Source of the DNA: Microcebus murinus
Lineage: Eukaryota; Chordata; Mammalia; Primates; Cheirogaleidae
NCBI RefSeq assembly: GCF_040939455.1
Contig: NC_134136.1
Coordinates: 75,251,796 to 75,315,795, forward strand
Length of the DNA: 64,000 nucleotides
Direction of reading: 5' to 3'
In this document: positions 57,890-64,000 of the stretch, one piece after another
How the letters are laid out: every line of letters begins with the position of its first letter
How positions within the stretch are numbered: the stretch's first letter is position 1
The notes under the pieces: generated by a model
The model's database searches: none
The model's input: the letters and a program-made list of their open reading frames with translations, nothing else
Told to the model about the DNA's origin: nothing
Program-made: the position numbers and the translations under genes

Positions 57890-60800
57890 TTAATACCAAT
57901 TTGCAGGTGAGTACATGTGGTGCTTGTTTTTCCATTCTTGAGATACTTCACTTAGTAGAATGGGTTCCATCTCTATCCAGGAAAATACAAGAGGTGCTAT
58001 ATCACCATTGTTTCTTAAAGCTGAGTAGTACTCCATGGTATACATATACCACATTTTATTAATCCACTCATGTATTGATGGGCACTTGGGTTGTTTCCAC
58101 ACCTTTGCGATTGTGAGCTGTGCTGCTATAAATATTCGAGTGCAGGTGTCCCATGTGCAGAGTGCCATTTGATCTTTTGGGTAGATGCTCAGTAGTGGAA
58201 TTGCTGGATCAAATGGTACATCTACTTGTATCGCTTTAAGGTATCTCCATATTGCTTTCCACAGAGGTGGAACTAGTTTGAAGTCCCATCAGCAGTGTAG
58301 AAGTGTTCCTATCTCCCCAAATCCATGCAAACATTTATGGTTTACGGACTTTTTGATAAAGGCCATTCTCACTGGAGATAAGTGATATCTCCTTGCAGTT
58401 TTGATTTGCATTTCCCTGATGATTAGAGATGTTGAGCATTTTTTCATATGTTTGTTGACTTTTATTCTATCTTCTTTTGAAAACTTTCTGCTAATGTCCT
58501 TTGCCCGCTTTTTGATAGGGTTTCTGATTTTTCCTTGACGATTTTCCTGAGTTCTAAATAAATTCTAGTTATCAGCCCGTTATCGGGTGTACACCTTGCA
58601 AAAATTTTCTCCCATTCTGTGGGTTGTATGTTTCCTCTTGACAGTTTCTTTGGCTGTGCAGAAGCTTTTTCAATTTGATCGGGTCCCATTTATTTATTTT
58701 TGTTGCTGCTGTGGTTGCCTTTGGGGTCTTCTTTACAAATTCTTTGCCTAGGCCAATGTCTAGAAGAGTATTTCCAAAGTTTTCCTGTAGAATTCTAATA
58801 GTTTCACACCTAAGGTCCAAGTCTGTTACCCAGCTTGAGTTGATTTTTGTGAGAAGTGAAAGGTGTGGGTCCTGTTTCAGTCCTCTACATGTGACTATCC
58901 AGTTTTCTCAGCACCATTTATTGAATAAAGATTATTTTCCCCAGTGTATGTTTTTGTCTGCTTTGTCAAAGATTAGTTGGCTATATGAAGATGGCTTTAT
59001 ATCTGGGTTCTCTGTTCTGTTCCACAGCTCAATGTCCCTATTGTGCCAGTTGAAAGCTGTTTTAATTACTATAGCCTTGTAGTATAGTTATAATCTGGTA
59101 AATTGATACCTTCTATTTTGTTTTTATTGCCTAGGATTGATTTTGCTATATGGGGTCTTCTTTGGCTCCATACAAAGTGTAAAACTATTACTTCTATATC
59201 TGTTTAAAATGATGCTGGTATTTTAATAGGGATTGCATTGATTCTGTACGTAACTTTTGGGTAGTATAGATATATTTTCTTTTTATTTCAGCATATTCTG
59301 GGGGTACAGATTTTAAGGTTTCAATAAATGCCCATTTCCCCCCTCCCCCCACAAGTCTGAGTCTCCATCATGACCATCTCCCAGATGGTGCACATCTCAC
59401 TCATTATGTACGTATATGCCCGCCCCCCTCCCCCTCCCACCTGCCCAATACCCTATTACTGTAGTACCTATGTGTCCACTTAGGTGCTACTCAGTTAATA
59501 CCAGTTTGCTGGAGAATATATCTGGTGCTTGTTTTTCCATTCTTGGGATACTTCACTTAGTAGTATGGGTTCCAGCTCTAACCAGGAAAATATAAGATGT
59601 GCTATATCACCATTGTTTCTTACAGCTGAATAGTACTCCATGGTATACATATACCACAATTTATTAATCCATTCTTGGATTGATGGGCACTTGGGCTGTT
59701 TCCACAGCCTTGCAATTATGAATTGGGCTGCTATAAACATTCGAGTGCAGGTGTCTTTTTTGTAGAGTGTCATTGGATCATTTGGGTAGATGCCCAGCAA
59801 TGGGATTGCTGGATCAAATGGTAGATTCACTTGTATCGCTTTAAGGTATCTCCATATTGCTTTCCACAGAGGTTGAACTAGTTTGCAGTCCCACCAGCAG
59901 TGTAGGAGTGTTCCTCTCTCTCCGCAACCACGCCAGCATTTATTGTTTGGAGTTTTTTGATAAAGGCCATTCTCACTGGAGTTAAGTGATATCTCATTGT
60001 GGTTTTGATTTGCATTTCCCTGATGATTAGAGATGTTGAGCATTTTTTCATATGTTTGTTGGCCATTCTTCTGTCTTCTTTAGAGAAGTTTCTGTTCAAG
60101 TCCTTTGTCCGCTTTTTAATGGGGTTATTTGATTTTTTTCTTCCTGATTTTCATGATTTCTAAGTATATTCTAGTTATCAGTCCCTTATCGGATGCATAG
60201 GATGCAAAAATTTTCTCCCATTCTGTAGATTGTCTGTTTACTTTCATGACTATTTCTTTGGCTGTGCAGAAGCTTTGTAGTTTGATCATGTCCCATTTAT
60301 TTATTTTTGTTGCTGCCGTGATTCTCTTTGGGGACTTCTTCATAAACTCTTTGCCCAGGCCAATATCTAGGAGAGTGTTTCCAACTTTTTCCTCTAGAGT
60401 TCTAATAGTTTCATACCTTAGGTTTAAGTCTGTTATCCAGCGTGAGTTCGTTTTTGTGAGAGGTGAAAGGTGTGGGTCCTGTTTTAGCCTTCTACAGGTG
60501 GCTATCCAGTTTTCCCAGCACCATTTATTGAAAAGGGATTCTTTTCCCCAGCGTATATTTTTGTCTACTTTGTCAAAGATTAGATGGCTATATGAGGATG
60601 GTTTTATATCAGGATTTTAGATATTTAACAATGTTGATTCTGCTGATCTATGACCATGGTATATTCTTCCACCTGTTTACATACTCTGCTACTTCTTTCT
60701 TCAGTGTTTCATAGTTCTCCCTGTAGACGTCTTTTACCTCCTTAAATATATTCCTAGGTACTTCATTTTCTTTGTTGCTGTTTTGAAGGGAATTAAGTCT

Positions 60801-63101
60801 TTGATTTGGTTCTCACTTTGACTGTTGCTGGCGTATATGAATGCCTTTGATTTCTGTGTATTGATTTTGTATCCTGAGACTTTACCAGATTCATTCATAA
60901 GTTCAAGGAGTCTCTTGGTTGAATCCTTGGGGTATTCTAGGTATAATATCATGTGATCAACGAAGAGTGAAAGTTTGATCTATTTTGCTCCCATTTGGAC
61001 GCCCCTAATTCCACTCTCTTGTCTGATTGCTGTATCAAGGACTTCCAGCACTATGTTTAATAGAAGTGGAGATAAAGGGAAACCTTGTCTTTTTCCAGTT
61101 CCAAGTGGGAATGCTTTCAATTTTTCCCCATTCAGTATGATATTGGCTGTGGGTCTGTAATATATGGCTTGTATCATTTTTAGGTAAGACCCATCTATGC
61201 CTATATTGTTGAGTGTCATAAAAGGGTTTTGAATTTTGTCAAATGCTTTTCCTGCATGTATTGATAAGGAGAATCATATGGTCTTTGTATTTGCTTCTGT
61301 TTATGTGGTGAATTAAATTTATAGATTTCCATATGTTGAATGATCCCTGGATCTCTGGGATGAAGCCCACTTGGTTGTGATGGATTATTTTCTATAATAA
61401 GCACGTAGATTTGGTTAGCTAGAATTTTGTTCAGAATTTTTGTATCTATATTCAAAAGGGATATTGGTCTGTAGTTTTCTTTTTTTGTTGCATCTTTCCT
61501 GGTTTTGGAATCATGGTAATGTTCACTTCATAAAATGTGTTGGGGAGGATTCCATCCTTCTCAATGTTGTGGAATAATTTCTGCAGGATTGGCAACAGTT
61601 CTTCTTTGTAGGTGTGGTAAAATTCGGGTGTGAAACCATCTGGTCCAAGACTTTTCTTTTTAGGAAGGTTTTTATTGCTTGAAATATCAAGTATTTCAGT
61701 ACTTGATATTGATCTGTTCAGGAATTCTATTTCTTCCTGGTTGAGCCTAGGGATGCTGTGTGTTTCTAAGAAATTGTTCATTTCCTCAACATTTTCCATT
61801 TTGTGTGTATAGAGGCATTTGTAGTATTCATAAATTATATATTATCTCTGGGGCATCAGTTGCAATTTCTCCTTTATTATTCCGATGGAGCTTATTAGAG
61901 ATTTTTCTTTTCTGCTATTCATTAGTCTAGCCAATGATGTGTCAAGTTTGTTTATTTTTTTCCAAGAACTAACTTTTTGTTTTATTAATCTTCCGTATAG
62001 TTTCCCTGTTGTCAATTTCACTTAGTTCTGATTTGATCTTTATGATTTCACTTTTTCTTCTGGGTTTGGGATCGGTCTGTTCTTCTTTTTCCAGTTCTTT
62101 GTGATGATTCATTAAGTTGTCTCTTTGTGATCTTTTCAACTTTTGGATATAAGCATTTATGAAAATAAACTTTTCTCTCAGGCCTGCTTTAGCTTTATCC
62201 CACAGGTTTTGATAACTTGTATCTCCTTTGTCATCTACTTCAAAGAATCTTTTGATTTCCATATTTATTTCCTCATTTATTAAGTGATCATTCAGCAGAA
62301 GTTTGTTTAGTTTCCATGTCTTTGTGTAGAAATGAGAGTTCCTGTTAGGGTTGATTTCTACATTTATTCCATTGTGATCTGAAAAGATACATGGTATAAT
62401 TTCCATTTTTTAAAATTGTTTGAGACATTCTTTGTGTCTTAGGATATGGTCAATCTTAGAGAATGACCCATGAGCTGATGAGAAGAAGGTATATTCAGTG
62501 GGTTTTGGGTAGAATGTTCTGTCAATGTCAGTCAGGCCCATTTTTCTAGAGTTCTCTTTAAGTCCATTATTTCTTTATTGATTTTTTGTTTGGAGGATCT
62601 GTCCTATGCTGTCAGTGGGTTTTAAAGTCTCTGGGTATTATGGTGTTGTTGTTTATCCATTTGTTTAGATCAAGTAGAGTTTGCTTTATGAATCTGGATG
62701 CACCTAGGTTGGGTACATATATATTTAGAATTGTTATGTCTTCTTGTTCAACTGTATCCTTCACCATTATATGGCGACCTTCTTTGTCTTTTATTACTTT
62801 TGTTGATTTAAAAACTAAGTGGTAATCAGCACTGCCACGCCAGCTCTCTTTTGGCTTCCATTTGCTTGAAATATTGATCTCCGCCCCTTTACCTTTAGTT
62901 TAACTGCATCCTTCCAGGTTAGATGTGTTTCCTGAAGAGAGAAGATACTTGGCTTGTATTTTTATTATCCATTTGGCCAGCCTATGTCTCTTGAGTGGGG
63001 AGTTAAAGCTATTCACCTTTATTGAGATAACTGATAGGCGGGGCAGATTTCTGTTCATTATGTTGGGTTGAACTTTTTTGCTTTGTTTTCTCCTTGAGCC
63101 C
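57890..63101 (-). pseudogene. ORF2: L1-E ORF2 pseudogene, split by a nested L1
   Basis: From the lost start (AGG in place of ATG at 63099-63101) to ...HMYSPANWY at 57890. Open pieces: 62406-61969 (DHNGINVEINPN), 61799-61452 ([23 protein letters not shown]), 61455-61216, 61219-60980 ([21 protein letters not shown]), 60952-60734, 58820-58572 and 58168-57890. The RT motif usually reading FADD is altered: the DNA at about 60953-60964 reads through VDHM, not ADDM. Broken by the insertion at 59278-60617 and many indels. Confidence 0.88.
59278..60617 (-). mobile_element. 5'-truncated young L1 nested in L1-E
   Basis: The tail and 3' UTR start near 59278, and the element is truncated in ORF2 at the [11 protein letters not shown] region ('ttatatcaggatt', 60605-60617). 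The host reads '...gtagtatagatat' before and 'tagatatttaacaatgttg' after, so 'tagatat' plus T is the short TSD, cut at ATTT/AA. ORF2 ends intact (60043-59495, [18 protein letters not shown]...QIYSPANWY) but has a one-base deletion near 59953. Confidence 0.9.
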
Positions 63102-63169
63102 TTGTGGTATCTGGCCTTTGATCTTTAGCTTTTGAATGGATTTACAGACGTGAGTGTTTATTATGCTGA

Positions 63170-64000
63170 TCCGTGGGTAACATTGTTTTGAGTATTTCAT
63201 AAAGGACTGGTTTTGTCTTGGTGAATTCCCTCAGTCTTTATTCTATATTTTTGCTTATCTGAGAATGTTTTCATTTCTCCGGCATATACAAATTTAGATT
63301 TTCAGGGAATAAGATTCTAGGCTGGGCATTATTCTGTTTCAGATGAGTGAGAATGGGGCCCCAGTGTCTCCTTGCTTGTAAGCTTTCAGTAAAGAACTCT
63401 GGCGTTATTCGGATTGGCTTTCCTTTGTATGTTACTTGCTTCTTTCATCTTACACTTTGCAGAAGGTCCTCTTTAGTTGATATTTTGGTCAGTCTGATGA
63501 CTGCATATTGCGACGTCTTCCTGTTTGTATTGAATCTCTCAGGGGTCCTTTGAGCTTCTTCAACTTGTATCTGGAGATTTTTAGCAAGGCCTGGGAAATT
63601 TTCCTCTATTATATCTTCAAATAGCTTGTCCAACTCTTGAGTGTTGTCTTCTTCCCCTTCTGGTAACCCTATAAACCTCACATTAGCTTTCTTCACATAA
63701 TCCCACATATCTTGTAGGCTTTGCTCTTTTCTCTTGTTTCTCTGCTCTATCTCTGTGACCGATTTATTTAATTGGAAGGTGTTATCTTCAATCTCTGAGA
63801 TTCTTTCTTCTGTATGACCTACCCTGTTCTTGAGGTTTTCCACTGTGTTTTATAGTTCCCTGGATTGATTATTCATTTCCAGGAGTTTGGGTTGATTTTT
63901 ATGTATTATTTCAATTTCTTTGGTGAGTTTTTGTTTCTGGAATCTTTTTGAGTTTTCTTTGTGTTGATTATCCAATTGTTCTTGAAAGTCATTGAATTTT
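63170..64000 (-). pseudogene. ORF1: L1-E ORF1, partial (window edge)
   Basis: Open 63843-63445 (MENLKNRVGHTEERISEIED, NVRFIGLPEGEEDNTQELD, RTPERFNTNRKTSQY), then disrupted near 63445 (LLQSVR then stop, where others read RAVRQKKQ). Coiled-coil sequence continues toward 64000 with changes. The N-terminus lies outside the window. Confidence 0.85.

Larger units (their letters stand above)
57657..64000 (-). mobile_element. Old L1 (L1-E), minus strand, running off the window
   Basis: 3' end at about 57657-57700 ('atttcagcatattatggggg'), ORF2 57890 to about 63101, ORF1 from about 63170 to the window end. The leader and 5' TSD lie outside. A younger L1 sits at 59278-60617. Divergence is intermediate between the young copies and L1-C. 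Confidence 0.9.

Overview
This is a gene-poor stretch of a primate nuclear genome, most likely from a strepsirrhine (lemur-type) species. Two dimeric Alu SINEs (9621-9972 and 13470-13804) fix the order as primate. Their middle linker, a 'ggccaactaatatatat' segment placed just before 'attagccgggcatggtgg', is what I associate with lemur Alus and not with human ones. The rest is dominated by LINE-1 (L1). Summing the intervals listed below, L1 of several ages covers roughly four fifths of the window. I found no host protein-coding gene, no functional RNA gene, no CRISPR array and no bacterial-type feature.

Layout: 1-150 is the 3' tail of an L1, followed by a MaLR LTR and unique DNA. 1806-8366 is a full-length minus-strand L1 with an intact ORF1 and an ORF2 closed by one nonsense codon. 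8380-10970 is an older minus-strand L1 split by an Alu. 10971-15115 is mostly unique DNA with an MLT1-type LTR, an AT microsatellite, a palindromic repeat and a second Alu. 15116-24985 is a plus-strand full-length L1 with two 5' UTRs in tandem; its ORF2 is interrupted by a twin-primed L1 insertion that carries a 3' transduction. 26431-28038 is an older truncated plus-strand L1. 28920-34712 is a three-level nest whose innermost member is a chimera of U6 snRNA, L1 and a 3' extra segment. 35105-42787 is an old full-length minus-strand L1 with a 2.4-kb 5' UTR. 42804-46440 is unique DNA with MIR, L2, MLT1-like and old L1 relics. 46459-56098 is a compound minus-strand L1 with one 5' end and three successive 3' ends. 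56118-57650 is unique DNA with MIR relics. 57657-64000 is another old minus-strand L1, with a younger L1 nested in it, and it runs off the window.

The young L1s share one plan: a GC-rich 5' UTR of about 1.4 kb (YY1-type CAAGATGGCGG start), ORF1 (about 330 aa, coiled coil plus RNA binding), a gap of about 41 bp, ORF2 (about 1290 aa: endonuclease, reverse transcriptase, Cys-rich end), and a 3' UTR with a G-rich polypurine tract. Most insertions show target-site duplications (TSDs) ending at TTTT/A-type sites, as expected of target-primed reverse transcription (TPRT). Every ORF2 I can read is disabled.

I see no new defence, metabolic or regulatory system. The most interesting objects are records of retrotransposition: the U6-L1-extra-segment chimera, the tandem 5' UTR, the compound L1 with seamless internal joints, and an antisense ORF that stays open across several L1 5' UTR copies, reminiscent of primate ORF0.
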